Source of the DNA: JAEMQF01 sp963775015
GTDB lineage: Bacteria; Pseudomonadota; Gammaproteobacteria; Burkholderiales; Burkholderiaceae_C
Direction of reading: 5' to 3'
DNA length: 64,000 nucleotides
Assembly (NCBI GenBank): GCA_963775015.1
Contig: CAVZHI010000018.1
Location: 53,591-117,590, forward strand
The position numbers were made by a program, and so were the translations under genes. The notes beneath the pieces are model-generated. The model did no database searches and was not told the DNA's origin. It saw only the letters and a list, made by a program, of their open reading frames with translations. Below, piece by piece: positions 51,494-60,588 of the stretch (positions within the stretch are counted from its first letter, which is position 1; every line of letters starts with the position of its first letter).

Positions 51494-52045
51494 TCAGTAC
51501 GTGCGCCCGCCCTTGTACTGCGCGTGGGCACGTCGCGTGAGCGAACCGCCGCGTTGCAACGCGGCGAACGACCCCGCAGCGTGGGCGTGGCAGATCGCGA
51601 TTCCGAGCGCGTCGGCGGCGTCCTTGCCCGGCAAGCCGGGCAACGCGAGGAGTCGCTTCACCATCTCCTGCACCTGTTCCTTCGCCGCCTTGCCGTGGCC
51701 GACGATCGCCTTTTTCATCTGCAACGCGGTGTACTCCGAAACGGCGATGTCGCTGCTGACGAGCGCGGCGAGCGCCGCGCCGCGCGCCTGGCCGAGCAGC
51801 AGCGTGGACTGCGGGTTCACGTTGACGAACACGATCTCGACCGCACAGCACTGGACCTGATAGCGCGCAGCGACCTCGCGCACGCCGTCGAAAATGATCT
51901 TCAGCCGCGCCGGAAGCTCGCCGATGTGCACGCTGTCTGTCTTGATCGTGCCACTCGCCACATAGTGCAGGCGCGAGCCTTCGGCGTCGATCACGCCAAA
52001 GCCTGTCGTGCGCAGGCCGGGGTCGATGCCGAGGATGCGGATCAC
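51494..52045 (-). CDS. ruvC: Holliday junction endonuclease RuvC
   Basis: 183-residue resolvase that cuts Holliday junctions together with RuvAB. From GTG 52045, which overlaps the stop of the cdsA-like gene by 4 bases, it reads VIRILGIDPGLRTTGFGVID (catalytic Asp7). CAVEIVFVNVNPQSTLLLGQARGAAL carries the catalytic Glu, and GKDAADALGIAICHAH carries the terminal Asp pair. Length is typical. ruvA and ruvB, often next in the operon, are not downstream here. Confidence 0.95.
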   Translation of the reverse strand: MIRILGIDPGLRTTGFGVIDAEGSRLHYVASGTIKTDSVHIGELPARLKIIFDGVREVAARYQVQCCAVEIVFVNVNPQSTLLLGQARGAALAALVSSDIAVSEYTALQMKKAIVGHGKAAKEQVQEMVKRLLALPGLPGKDAADALGIAICHAHAAGSFAALQRGGSLTRRAHAQYKGGRTY

Positions 52046-53010
52046 AGGTGGTAGGCCCAACGAACCGAGTGGAAGAACACCGGCGCCGCAAAACACAGCG
52101 GCGCGATCCGATCGAGCAGCCCCACCGCTCCGGTGACGGACGCCTGCCCGCCCCAGTGGCGCACGCCGGCGTCGCGCTTCAGCGCTTTCATCACGAACTC
52201 GCCGAGCGTGCCGCAGCCGCCGACGAGGCACCCCATGAGCAACGCGGGGATGGGTTTGAACGGTACCGCCCAATACAGCAAACCGCCCATCAGCCCGGCG
52301 CTGAGCACACCCACGCCCCAGGCGCGCCAGGAGAACGATCGGCTGATGGCGCGCGCCACCGGCCTGCGGCGCAGCAACCGGCTCGCCCCTTCCTGCGCGA
52401 TCTGCGCAGCCGCAACGACGGCAGCGAGGTAGATGACGAGGAAGGCGCCGCGCCCGGAATAGCCCGGCACGTCGAGCAACAACAGCGCCGGCGCGTGGCT
52501 GATGCCGTAGACGCAGACCATGATTCCCCACTGGATTTTCGCGGTGCGTTCCAGAAAACGCTGCGGGTCGTTGCCGAACGCGCTGACGACGGGAATCGCG
52601 AGGAACACGTAGACCGGTATGAAGACGTTGAACAGGTCGAAATGGCGCTGCGCGACGAGCAGGTACTGCGTCGGCAGGACGACAAAAAAGGCGAGCAGCA
52701 GGCTGCGGTGGTCGGCGCGGCGCGTGTGCGTGATCGTGATCAACTCGCGCAGCGCAATGAACGACACGACGCCGAACAGCAGCGTCGAGATCAGCGGCCC
52801 GGCGGCCCAGGCGGTCCAGAACAGGATCGACGCGAGCCACACGGCGCGCAGGTCACGACCGAAGCCTTCACGCTTTTGTCGGTCGGACTCGGTGCCCTCG
52901 CGCAAGGTGACGATGAGCGCGACGACGCTGACGAGCGCGAGTACGCCGAACAGCGTGACGAACAGCAGGCCGACCTGCTGCGACACGGAAAGATCGCGAA
53001 GCGCGCCCAT
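52042..53010 (-). CDS. CdsA-like phosphatidate cytidylyltransferase with altered signature
   Basis: 322-residue polytopic membrane protein of the CDP-diglyceride synthetase family. The C-terminal signature region reads KALKRDAGVRHWGGQASVTGAVGLLDRIAPL. Compared with classical CdsA, the Lys-Asp pair is Arg-His, the His-Gly-Gly triad is Ala-Val-Gly, and the last Asp of DRxD is Ala. It is therefore a divergent paralogue and may act on another lipid or be inactive; a standard cdsA is expected elsewhere in the genome. It overlaps the acyltransferase gene by one base upstream and ruvC downstream, so it works most plausibly with that acyltransferase. Confidence 0.83.
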   Translation of the reverse strand: MGALRDLSVSQQVGLLFVTLFGVLALVSVVALIVTLREGTESDRQKREGFGRDLRAVWLASILFWTAWAAGPLISTLLFGVVSFIALRELITITHTRRADHRSLLLAFFVVLPTQYLLVAQRHFDLFNVFIPVYVFLAIPVVSAFGNDPQRFLERTAKIQWGIMVCVYGISHAPALLLLDVPGYSGRGAFLVIYLAAVVAAAQIAQEGASRLLRRRPVARAISRSFSWRAWGVGVLSAGLMGGLLYWAVPFKPIPALLMGCLVGGCGTLGEFVMKALKRDAGVRHWGGQASVTGAVGLLDRIAPLCFAAPVFFHSVRWAYHL

Positions 53011-53627
53011 CAGTCGACCTCGCGCAGCGCGATCACGGCGTCGCGTGCGCGTTGCAGGAACGCGCCCTTGTCTTCACCCGCCCGCACCTGCAGCGGCGCA
53101 CCGAACGTGACGGAGCAGAGCAGCGGCACGGGAATCACTTCGCCCTTGGGCATGACGCGCTGCACGTTCGCGATCCACGCCGGAATCAGCTGCACGTTCG
53201 GGTGTGCCAGCGCCAGGTGGTACAGGCCGGCCTTGAAAGGTGCCGGGTCCGCCGCGTGGCCGCGTGTGCCTTCGGGAAAGATGACGAGCGAATCGCCGTG
53301 CCCCAGCGCCTGCAACAGCGGCTCGAGCGGGTCTTCGTCGTCGGTGCGCTGGCGGCTCACGTAGACCGCGTTGAAGATTTCGCGCGTGATCCAGTGTTTC
53401 AGCGGGCTCGAGGTCCAGTAGTCGCGCGCCGCGATCGGGCGCGTCTGCGCGCGCAAGTCGTGCGGCAGCGCGGCCCAGAGCAAAACCCAGTCGAAATGGC
53501 TTTGGTGGTTCGCGAAGTAGATGCGCTGCTCGGCCTTGGGCGGGCAGCCGTGCCAGTGGCCTTGCGCGCCCGTGATGAGGCGCGCCAGGAAGACGAGAAA
53601 GGTGCCGGCTGCGTCGGCGAGTTTCAT
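53010..53627 (-). CDS. 1-acylglycerol-phosphate acyltransferase-like (PlsC family)
   Basis: 205-residue acyltransferase. It has motif I NHQSHFDWVLLW (His-x4-Asp catalytic pair), motif II-like region FNAVYVSRQRTDDEDPL, motif III VIFPEGTRG and motif IV PAWIANVQRV. It is shorter than PlsC of E. coli and lies directly upstream of the CdsA-like gene with overlapping codons. This suggests a paired pathway from lysophosphatidate-type lipid to a CDP-lipid. It may be a specialised second copy rather than the main PlsC. Confidence 0.88.
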   Translation of the reverse strand: MKLADAAGTFLVFLARLITGAQGHWHGCPPKAEQRIYFANHQSHFDWVLLWAALPHDLRAQTRPIAARDYWTSSPLKHWITREIFNAVYVSRQRTDDEDPLEPLLQALGHGDSLVIFPEGTRGHAADPAPFKAGLYHLALAHPNVQLIPAWIANVQRVMPKGEVIPVPLLCSVTFGAPLQVRAGEDKGAFLQRARDAVIALREVD

Positions 53628-53657
53628 GAGGGTCGGCGAGTCCGGGCCGCCACCGCG

Positions 53658-55253
53658 TCAATGCCGGAAATGGCGCACGCCGGTGAACACCATCGCCACG
53701 TCGCGTTCGTTCGCCGCGGCGATGACTTCGGCGTCGCGCATCGAGCCGCCGGGGTGGATCACGCACGTGGCGCCGGCGTCGATGAGCGCGTCCAGGCCGT
53801 CGCGAAACGGGAAGAATGCGTCGCTGGCAGCGACCGAGCCGCGCAAGGAAAGGCCGGCATTGCCCGCCTTGATCGCGGCAATGCGCGCCGAATCGACGCG
53901 GCTCATCTGGCCCGCACCGACACCCAGCGTCATGCCGTTCGCGCAGAACACGATCGCGTTGCTCTTCACGAACCTGGCGATGCGCCAGGCGAACAACATG
54001 TCGGCGAGCTGTTGCGCATCGGGCTGGCGGATCGTCATCACTTTCAGGTCGTCGCGCCGCAAGACATGATTGTCGGCGCTCTGCATCAGCAGGCCCGAGC
54101 CGACGCGCTTGAACTCTTGAAGATTGCGCCCCTGCGCCTGGGTGTCCGCGCCGGCGCTGGGCAAGCCGAGCTGCAAGACGCGCACGTTCGCTTTGGCGGC
54201 GAGGATCTGCAGCGCCTCGGGCGAAAAAGCCGGCGCGATCAGCACTTCGAGGAATTGTTTGGCGACCAATCCGGCGGCGGCGGCGTTCACTTCGCAGTTG
54301 AAGGCGATGATGCCGCCGAACGCCGACGTCGGATCCGTCTTCAGCGCCTTTTCATACGCCTGCGCCGCGTCTGCGCCCAGGGCGACGCCGCACGGATTCG
54401 CGTGTTTCACGATCACGCACGCGGCCGGAGCATCGTCGAGGTTGAAGCTCTTCACGCACTCCCACGCCGCATCGGCGTCGGCGATGTTGTTGTACGACAG
54501 CTCCTTGCCCTGCAGCTGGCGCGCCGTGACGAGCGAGCCCGGTGCAGGGTCGAGATCGCGGTAGAAGGCTGCGCACTGGTGCGGGTTCTCGCCGTAGCGC
54601 AAGTCTTGCAGTTTGACGAAGCGCAGGTTCGCCTGCGCCGGGAAAACGCTGCGCCGCGTGCCGCCGGCGCCGTCGGGTTCGAGGCTGGACAGGTAGTCGC
54701 TGATCGCCGCGTCGTAGTTGCTGATGCGATTGAACGCCGCCACCGCGAGCTCGAATTTCAACTCCGTGCTCACCTTGCCGCTGGCCTGCAATTCGGTGAG
54801 GACGCGGGCGTATTGCGACGCGTCGGTGAGAACGGCGACGTCGCGCCAGTTCTTCGCCGCCGAGCGCACCATCGCCGGGCCGCCGATATCGATGTTCTCG
54901 ATCGCTTCGTCCAGGGTACAGCCGTGCTTCGCGACCGTCGCCTCGAACGGGTACAGGTTGACGACGAGCAGGTCGATCGTCGCTATGCCATGCTCGCGCA
55001 GCGCGTCCATGTGCGCGGCCACGTCGCGCCGCGCCAACAGGCCGGCGTGGATGATCGGGTGCAGCGTCTTGACGCGGCCGTCGAGCATTTCGGGGAAGCC
55101 GGTGTGCGCGGCGACTTCGGTCACCGGCAGCCCGGCGTCACTCAGCAATTTCGCCGTGCCGCCCGTGGACAACAAGGTCACGCCCAGGGCGTGCAGAGCG
55201 TGCGCCAGGCCGAGCACGCCGGTCTTGTCGGAAACGGAAATCAGGGCGCGCAT
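53658..55253 (-). CDS. purH: Bifunctional AICAR transformylase/IMP cyclohydrolase
   Basis: 531-residue enzyme for the last two steps of IMP synthesis. The N-terminal IMP cyclohydrolase domain starts MRALISVSDKTGVLGLAHAL and contains ARVKTLHPIIHAGLLARRD-type (GRVKTLHP) and IDLLVVNLYPFEATVA. The C-terminal transformylase domain shows LRYGENPHQCAAFY, KHANPCGVA, SAFGGIIAFN and SDAFFPFRDGLDALIDAGATCVIHPGGS. Typical length. It follows fis after 63 bases, the dusB-fis-purH order common in betaproteobacteria. Confidence 0.97.
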   Translation of the reverse strand: MRALISVSDKTGVLGLAHALHALGVTLLSTGGTAKLLSDAGLPVTEVAAHTGFPEMLDGRVKTLHPIIHAGLLARRDVAAHMDALREHGIATIDLLVVNLYPFEATVAKHGCTLDEAIENIDIGGPAMVRSAAKNWRDVAVLTDASQYARVLTELQASGKVSTELKFELAVAAFNRISNYDAAISDYLSSLEPDGAGGTRRSVFPAQANLRFVKLQDLRYGENPHQCAAFYRDLDPAPGSLVTARQLQGKELSYNNIADADAAWECVKSFNLDDAPAACVIVKHANPCGVALGADAAQAYEKALKTDPTSAFGGIIAFNCEVNAAAAGLVAKQFLEVLIAPAFSPEALQILAAKANVRVLQLGLPSAGADTQAQGRNLQEFKRVGSGLLMQSADNHVLRRDDLKVMTIRQPDAQQLADMLFAWRIARFVKSNAIVFCANGMTLGVGAGQMSRVDSARIAAIKAGNAGLSLRGSVAASDAFFPFRDGLDALIDAGATCVIHPGGSMRDAEVIAAANERDVAMVFTGVRHFRH

Positions 55254-55316
55254 GATGGACTTTCAACATCGGTCGCGACGGGTCGCGGCGAAACATCGCC
55301 GGGCCGCGCTTTCGAA

Positions 55317-55559
55317 TCAGTCGATCAACTTGTGATCGAGCAACTTGCGCCGCAGCGTATTGCGGTTGATCCCGAGCCATTCGGCGGCGCGGCTCTGGTT
55401 GCCTTCGGCGTGGCGCAGCACGACGTCGAGCAGCGGCTTTTCGACGACGCCCAGGATCATGTCGTACATCGCCGAGGGCTCGACGCCATGCAGATCCTTG
55501 AAGTAGCTCTCCAGGTTCTCGCGAACGCATTGTTCGATGTGCTTCTTGCTCGTCGTCAT
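55317..55559 (-). CDS. fis: Fis family DNA-binding protein
   Basis: 80-residue nucleoid-associated regulator. ATG 55559 overlaps the dusB stop (ATGA). The C-terminal helix-turn-helix is NQSRAAEWLGINRNTLRRKLLDH. The N-terminal half is shorter than in E. coli Fis, as usual in betaproteobacteria. The conserved dusB-fis arrangement supports the name. Confidence 0.94.
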   Translation of the reverse strand: MTTSKKHIEQCVRENLESYFKDLHGVEPSAMYDMILGVVEKPLLDVVLRHAEGNQSRAAEWLGINRNTLRRKLLDHKLID

Positions 55560-56593
55560 GCGATTCGCTCCACGAAGGCGTCGTTCGCGGCGACGCTTCT
55601 CGGCAAGACGCTGTGGTCGAGCGCCAACTCGTCGAACCAGTCGCTGACTGCTTGCACCTGGTCGGCGCAGGCGTCGAGCAGATTCATGCGCGAGCGAAAG
55701 CTCTCGCCACCGGGCAAGCCGCGCACCGCCCAGCCGATGTGTTTGCGCGCGCTGCGCGCGCCGGCGGCTTCGCCGTACAGGCCATAGTGGTCGCTCAAGT
55801 GTTCGAGCAGCCAGCCCTTGACGTGGCTCACGCGCGGCGCCTCGAGGTGCACACCGGTGCGCAGGAAGTGTTCGACTTCGCGAAACAGCCATGGCCGTCC
55901 TTGCGCGGCGCGGCCGATCATGACGCCGTCGGCACGCGTCGCGTGCAACACGTCGCGCGCCTTTTCCGGGGTGTCGATGTCGCCGTTCGCGACGACCGGA
56001 ATCGCGAGCGCCGCCTTCACGGCGGCGACGGTGTCGTACTCGGCGCCGCCCTTGAAGCCTTGCTCGCGCGTGCGGCCGTGCACCGCGACCATCGCGACGC
56101 CGCGCTGCTCAGCGCCGCGCGCAATGCGCACCGCGTTGCGCTGCGACGCAGACCAGCCGGTGCGCATTTTCAGCGTCACCGGGACGCCACGCGGCTCGCA
56201 CACCGCCACGACGGCGGCGACGATCTGCAGCGCGAGCGGTTCGTCCTGCATCAATGCCGAACCGGCCCAGCGGTTGCACACTTTCTTCGCCGGGCAGCCC
56301 ATGTTGATGTCGATGATTTGTGCGCCGCGCTCGATGTTGTAGGCCGCCGCCTCGGCCATCATGGCCGCGTCGGTGCCGGCAATCTGCACCGCGATCGGCG
56401 CCACCTCGCCGGCATGGTCCAGGCGCCGGCTCGTCTTCAGGCTGTTCCAGAGGTCTTTGCGCGACGTGACCATTTCGCTCACCGCATAGCCCGCACCGAG
56501 GCGCTTGCAGAGCTGGCGAAACGGCCGATCCGTGACACCCGCCATCGGCGCGACGAGCAGTGCGTTGGCCAATGTGAACGGACCGATTTTCAT
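55556..56593 (-). CDS. dusB: tRNA-dihydrouridine synthase DusB
   Basis: 345-residue flavoenzyme that reduces uridine to dihydrouridine in tRNA. ATG 56593 opens MKIGPFTLANALLVAPMAGVTDRPFRQLC. It shows QIAGTDAAMMAEAA, IIDINMGCPAKKVCN with the catalytic Cys, VPVTLKMRTGW, VAVHGRTREQGFKG and VVANGDIDTPEKA. Longer in-frame upstream sequence is not conserved. It is the first gene of the dusB-fis-purH unit; TATACT at 56672-56677 (minus) may be its -10 box. Confidence 0.96.
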   Translation of the reverse strand: MKIGPFTLANALLVAPMAGVTDRPFRQLCKRLGAGYAVSEMVTSRKDLWNSLKTSRRLDHAGEVAPIAVQIAGTDAAMMAEAAAYNIERGAQIIDINMGCPAKKVCNRWAGSALMQDEPLALQIVAAVVAVCEPRGVPVTLKMRTGWSASQRNAVRIARGAEQRGVAMVAVHGRTREQGFKGGAEYDTVAAVKAALAIPVVANGDIDTPEKARDVLHATRADGVMIGRAAQGRPWLFREVEHFLRTGVHLEAPRVSHVKGWLLEHLSDHYGLYGEAAGARSARKHIGWAVRGLPGGESFRSRMNLLDACADQVQAVSDWFDELALDHSVLPRSVAANDAFVERIA

Positions 56594-56671
56594 GCAGTGG
56601 GGGAGCTGGGCGGAGACGGCGCTGGGGAGTCTGGCGTTGCACTTGCGGCGTGTGCGCAAAAACGAGGCGGC

Positions 56672-56677
56672 AGTATA
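56672..56677 (-). promoter_or_regulatory. Candidate -10 box TATACT for dusB-fis-purH
   Basis: TATACT on the minus strand, 78 bases before the dusB ATG, in the 148-bp gap to the divergent YqaA-type gene. No convincing -35 box. Confidence 0.35.
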
Positions 56678-56741
56678 GCGGGCACAAAACGGCGCGCGGC
56701 ACGCCCAGGGGGCCGCGGCGCGGTCCGGATAATCGGGGTGA

Positions 56742-57224
56742 ATGGAAGCCTGGTTCGAATCCGTCCTGGTCTTGCTCGCCCTGCCGAAATATGGCCTGAG
56801 CACGGTGTTCGTCGTCGCCGTCGTCTCGGCCACGCTGCTGCCGCTGGGCTCCGAATTTGCGGTGATCGGCCTGGTCAAACTCAACCCCGAACTGTTCTGG
56901 CCCGCGGTGTCGGTGGCCACCGTGGGAAATACGCTGGGCGGGATGATCAGCTGGTGGATGGGCTACGGCGCCGAACTCGCCTTCGAGCGCGTCGCCCACA
57001 AGCGCGTCCAGGTGCGCGCATTGCAGTACCTGGAGCGCTTCGGGCCGAAAGCCTGCCTGCTGTCGTGGCTGCCGGGTGTGGGCGATCCGCTGTGCGCTGT
57101 GGCAGGTTGGCTGAAGATGCCGTTCTGGCCCTGTACGATGTACATGGCGATCGGCAAGTTCGGCCGCTATGTGGTGCTGACGGCCTTGTTGTTGTGGGTG
57201 TTTCCGGGCCAGTTCACGCCCTGA
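56742..57224 (+). CDS. YqaA/DedA-type membrane protein
   Basis: 160-residue inner-membrane protein of the VTT/DedA (SNARE-associated) superfamily, YqaA type. It shows STVFVVAVVSATLLPLGSEFAVIGLV, VATVGNTLGGMISWWMGYGAELAF with the Gly-rich family motif, and YLERFGPKACLLSWLPGVGDPLCAVAGWLKMPFW with the Arg-less variant of the second motif. Some DedA relatives scramble or flip lipids, but the function of this subgroup is not established. ATG 56742. M32 carboxypeptidase follows. Confidence 0.87.
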   Translation: MEAWFESVLVLLALPKYGLSTVFVVAVVSATLLPLGSEFAVIGLVKLNPELFWPAVSVATVGNTLGGMISWWMGYGAELAFERVAHKRVQVRALQYLERFGPKACLLSWLPGVGDPLCAVAGWLKMPFWPCTMYMAIGKFGRYVVLTALLLWVFPGQFTP

Positions 57225-57313
57225 ACTGCCGCGGCGACACCGCGCGCGGCGCGCCCTCCCGATGGGCCCGAGGCAGCTTCGGACAGGATCGCGCATTCTT
57301 GTGAGGACATTCC

Positions 57314-58813
57314 ATGAGCCTGCCCTTGACCGCCAGTTCCTACGCCGCGCTGACCCAGACCTGGGCGCGCATGCACCGCCTTGCGCATCTGCACTCGATC
57401 GCCGGCTGGGACAGCGCGGCGATGATGCCGCCCAAGGGCAACCAGGCACGCGCCGCGGCGATGGCCGAGATGGAGGCGCTGCTGCACCGCCTCAGCACCG
57501 AACCGCAATTGCAGGGGCTGATCCAAGCCGCACAAGGCGAGGCGCTCGACGACTGGAGCCGCGCCAACTTGCGCGAAATCGAACGCGACTGGCGCCTCAG
57601 CAACGCCTTGCCCGAAACCCTGGTGCAGGCGCAGTCGCTCGCCGGCGCGCGCTGCGAACACGCCTGGCGCACGCAGCGCCACGCGAACGACTGGCCCGGA
57701 TTCCTGGAGAATTTTCGCGAGGTGCTGCGCTTGTCGCGCGAAGAGGCGCAGCGCCGGGCCGACGCCACGGGTCTCGCGCCGTACGACGCGCTGCTCGACA
57801 AGTTCGAACCCGGAACGACGAGCGCCGACGTGGACCGCCTGTTCGGCGAGGTCCAGGAATGGTTGCCGGGGTTGGTGCGCCGCGTTCGCGAAAAGCAGTC
57901 GGCGCTCCACTTCGCATTTCCGCAAGGGCCTTTCCCGAAGGCGGCGCAGCGCGCGCTGAGCCTGGAGGTGATGCAGCTCCTGGGCTTCGACTTCGACGCC
58001 GGGCGACTCGACGAGAGCACGCACCCGTTCAGCGGTGGTGTTCCGGAAGACGTGCGCCTGACGACGCGCTACCGCGAAGACAACTTCGTGCAAAGCCTGA
58101 TGGGAACGATCCACGAGACCGGCCACGCGCGCTACGAACAGAACCTGCCGCGCCAGTGGCTCGGTCAGCCGGTGGCGCGGGCACGTTCGATGGGAATCCA
58201 CGAAAGCCAAAGCCTGAGTTTCGAGATGCAGCTCGGCATGAGCCGCGGCTTTGTCGGCCTGCTCGCGCCGCGCCTCGCCGCCCACTTCGGCGCCCAGGCG
58301 GCGTTCGAGCCGCAGGCGCTGCACCGCCTGCTGACGCGCGTCGAGCCCGGGTTGATCCGCGTCGACGCCGACGAGCTCACCTATCCGGCGCATGTGATCG
58401 TGCGTTACAGAATCGAGCGCGCGCTGATCGCGGGGGACGCACAAGCCGAAGACATTCCGGCGCTCTGGGACGAAGCGATGCGCGCGTTGCTCGGCCTCAC
58501 GACGGCAGGCAACTTCAGGGACGGCTGCATGCAGGACACGCATTGGAGCGCCGGTGCGTTCGGCTACTTCCCGTGCTACACGCTCGGTGCGATGTATGCG
58601 GCGCAGTGGTTCGCTGCGCTGCGCCGCGCGGTTCCGGATCTGGACGCGCGCATCGCGAGTGCGGATCTGGCGCCGCTCTTCGGCTGGCTGAACGAGCACA
58701 TCTGGTCGCAAGGCAGCCGCTGGACCACGCCCGAGCTCGTGCAGCGCGCGAGCGGCGAAGCGCTGAACACGCAGCACTTTCGGCGCCATCTCGAAGCGCG
58801 CTACCTGGCCTGA
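57314..58813 (+). CDS. Metallocarboxypeptidase, M32 family
   Basis: 499-residue cytosolic zinc carboxypeptidase (Taq/Pfu type) that trims C-terminal residues from peptides. It begins with SYAALTQTWARMHRLAHLHSIAGWDSAAMMPPKG. The zinc motif HETGH is at 267-271 with catalytic Glu268, and the third ligand lies in HESQSL (Glu297). DVRLTTRYREDNF and LTYPAHVIVRYRIERALI are also family blocks. Length is standard. Start ATG 57314. Confidence 0.95.
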   Translation: MSLPLTASSYAALTQTWARMHRLAHLHSIAGWDSAAMMPPKGNQARAAAMAEMEALLHRLSTEPQLQGLIQAAQGEALDDWSRANLREIERDWRLSNALPETLVQAQSLAGARCEHAWRTQRHANDWPGFLENFREVLRLSREEAQRRADATGLAPYDALLDKFEPGTTSADVDRLFGEVQEWLPGLVRRVREKQSALHFAFPQGPFPKAAQRALSLEVMQLLGFDFDAGRLDESTHPFSGGVPEDVRLTTRYREDNFVQSLMGTIHETGHARYEQNLPRQWLGQPVARARSMGIHESQSLSFEMQLGMSRGFVGLLAPRLAAHFGAQAAFEPQALHRLLTRVEPGLIRVDADELTYPAHVIVRYRIERALIAGDAQAEDIPALWDEAMRALLGLTTAGNFRDGCMQDTHWSAGAFGYFPCYTLGAMYAAQWFAALRRAVPDLDARIASADLAPLFGWLNEHIWSQGSRWTTPELVQRASGEALNTQHFRRHLEARYLA

Positions 58814-58830
58814 GGCGCCAGGGCCCCTCC

Positions 58831-58836
58831 TACAAT
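58831..58836 (+). promoter_or_regulatory. Candidate -10 box TACAAT for argB
   Basis: TACAAT, 37 bases before the argB ATG, in the gap after the carboxypeptidase gene. The -35 region is not recognisable. Confidence 0.4.
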
Positions 58837-58873
58837 CGCGCGCCCTCCCTGGCGAGCCGAGAAAGAGCGAAGC

Positions 58874-59791
58874 ATGAACGCGCAACCAGCCCACGGCACG
58901 AGCCCGCCAGCGAACTCGATAACGCCGCGCGACAAGGCGCAGATCCTGGCGCAGGCGCTGCCCTACATCCGCAAGTTCCACGGCAAGACGATCGTCATCA
59001 AGTACGGCGGCAACGCGATGACGGACCCGGCGCTGCAGCGCGACTTCGCCGAAGACGTGGTGTTGCTCAAGCTCGTCGGCATGAACCCGGTCGTCGTGCA
59101 CGGCGGCGGCCCGCAGATCGAAGACGCGCTGGCGAAGATCGGCAAGAAGGGCCGCTTCATTCAAGGCATGCGAGTCACCGATGAGGAGACGATGGAAGTC
59201 GTCGAGTGGGTGCTCGCCGGCCAGGTGCAGCAAGACATCGTCGGCCTGATCAACGTCGCGGGCGGCAAGGCGGTGGGATTGACGGGACGGGACGGCGGCC
59301 TGATCCGCGCGCGCAAGATGAAGATGGTGGACCGCGACGACCCTGCCAAGGAGCACGACATCGGCTGGGTCGGCGAAATCGAGTCGATCGACCCGAGCGT
59401 CGTGCGAGCGCTGCAAGACGACCAGTTCATTCCGGTGATCTCGCCGCTCGGCTTCGGCGCGAACAACGAAAGCTACAACATCAACGCCGACGTCGTCGCG
59501 GGCAAACTCGCCGAGGTGCTGAAGGCGGAAAAGCTGATGATGCTGACGAACACGCCTGGCGTGCTCGACAAGGCAGGCCAGCTGCTGACGAACCTGTCGG
59601 CACGCGAAATCGACGCGCTGTTCGAAGACGGCACGATCAGCGGCGGCATGCTGCCCAAGATCGCGTCGGCGCTTGACGCGGCGAAGAACGGCGTGCACAC
59701 GGTGCACATCATCGACGGCCGCGTGCCGCACGCGATGCTGCTCGAAGTGCTGACCGACCAGGCCTACGGAACCATGATCCGCTCGCATTGA
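58874..59791 (+). CDS. argB: Acetylglutamate kinase
   Basis: 305-residue enzyme for the second step of arginine synthesis (phosphorylation of N-acetylglutamate). It shows TIVIKYGGNAM (ATP-binding Lys), VVVHGGGPQI, GLTGRDGGLIRARK, GFGANNESYNINADVVAGKLAEVL, MMLTNTPGVLD, ISGGMLPKIASALDAA and VHTVHIIDGRVPHAMLLEVLT. The N-terminus is about 25 residues longer than in E. coli, as in arginine-regulated homologues. It precedes slmA, a neighbour pair also seen in other betaproteobacteria. Confidence 0.97.
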   Translation: MNAQPAHGTSPPANSITPRDKAQILAQALPYIRKFHGKTIVIKYGGNAMTDPALQRDFAEDVVLLKLVGMNPVVVHGGGPQIEDALAKIGKKGRFIQGMRVTDEETMEVVEWVLAGQVQQDIVGLINVAGGKAVGLTGRDGGLIRARKMKMVDRDDPAKEHDIGWVGEIESIDPSVVRALQDDQFIPVISPLGFGANNESYNINADVVAGKLAEVLKAEKLMMLTNTPGVLDKAGQLLTNLSAREIDALFEDGTISGGMLPKIASALDAAKNGVHTVHIIDGRVPHAMLLEVLTDQAYGTMIRSH

Positions 59792-59909
59792 GCCGAGCTG
59801 CGTTCCCGACATGCGGGATTTCCCGCCCGCAAAGTTGGTGTTCACCCTTGCCGGGGACCGCGGTGGGTGTGTGCAAGAATCTGCCGGCCGACCCCGTTTG
59901 CCTGTGACG

Positions 59910-60569
59910 ATGCCCATCACCGATCCGAATCCCGCTGCCGCCGCAGGCGAAGCGCACGCACCGGCGTCAGGCCATCCGACGGCGCGCAAGCGCCCCAAAC
60001 CCGGCGAGCGGCGCATCCAGATCCTGCAAACCCTGGCGACGATGCTCGAGCAGCCCGGCGCCGAACGCATCACGACGGCCGCGCTCGCGGCCAAGCTCGA
60101 CGTGAGCGAAGCCGCGCTGTACCGGCACTTCGCGAGCAAGGCGCAGATGTTCGAGGGCTTGATCGAGTTCATCGAACAAAGTGTTTTCACGCTCGTGAAT
60201 CAGATCGCCGAGCGCGAATCCGATGCGCGTGCGCAGGTGCAGAAAGTCTTGACGGTGCTGTTGCAGTTTGGCGAGAAGAACCCCGGCATGACGCGCGTCA
60301 TGGTGGGCGACGCGCTGGTGTTCGAGCACGACCGTCTGCTCGCGCGGATGAACCAGTTTTTCGACCGCATCGAGTCGCAATTGCGCCAAAGCCTGCGCGT
60401 CGCGGCGGAAGCCGCGGGTTCGGCAACGCCGACGGTGGACGCGAATGCGCAGGCGTCGGTATTGACGGCTTTTGCGGTGGGCCGCTTGCAGCGCTACACG
60501 CGTTCCGGATTCAAGCGCAGCCCGACGGAATTTCTCGACGCCTCGTTGCGCATGCTCGTCGCACCTTGA
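59910..60569 (+). CDS. slmA: Nucleoid occlusion factor SlmA (TetR family)
   Basis: 219-residue DNA-binding protein that blocks FtsZ-ring assembly over the nucleoid. ATG 59910 is preferred; GTG 59904 is close. After an Ala/Pro-rich N-terminal extension (about 30 residues longer than in E. coli), the TetR helix-turn-helix reads RIQILQTLATMLEQPGAERITTAALAAKLDVSEAALYRHFASKAQMFEGLIEFIE. The regulatory domain follows with GMTRVMVGDALVFEHDRLLARMNQFFDRIESQLRQ and ends GRLQRYTRSGFKRSPTEFLDAS, all characteristic. Convergent with the hydrolase gene. Confidence 0.95.
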   Translation: MPITDPNPAAAAGEAHAPASGHPTARKRPKPGERRIQILQTLATMLEQPGAERITTAALAAKLDVSEAALYRHFASKAQMFEGLIEFIEQSVFTLVNQIAERESDARAQVQKVLTVLLQFGEKNPGMTRVMVGDALVFEHDRLLARMNQFFDRIESQLRQSLRVAAEAAGSATPTVDANAQASVLTAFAVGRLQRYTRSGFKRSPTEFLDASLRMLVAP

Positions 60570-60588
60570 GAGAGCGCTGTTCCGGCGC

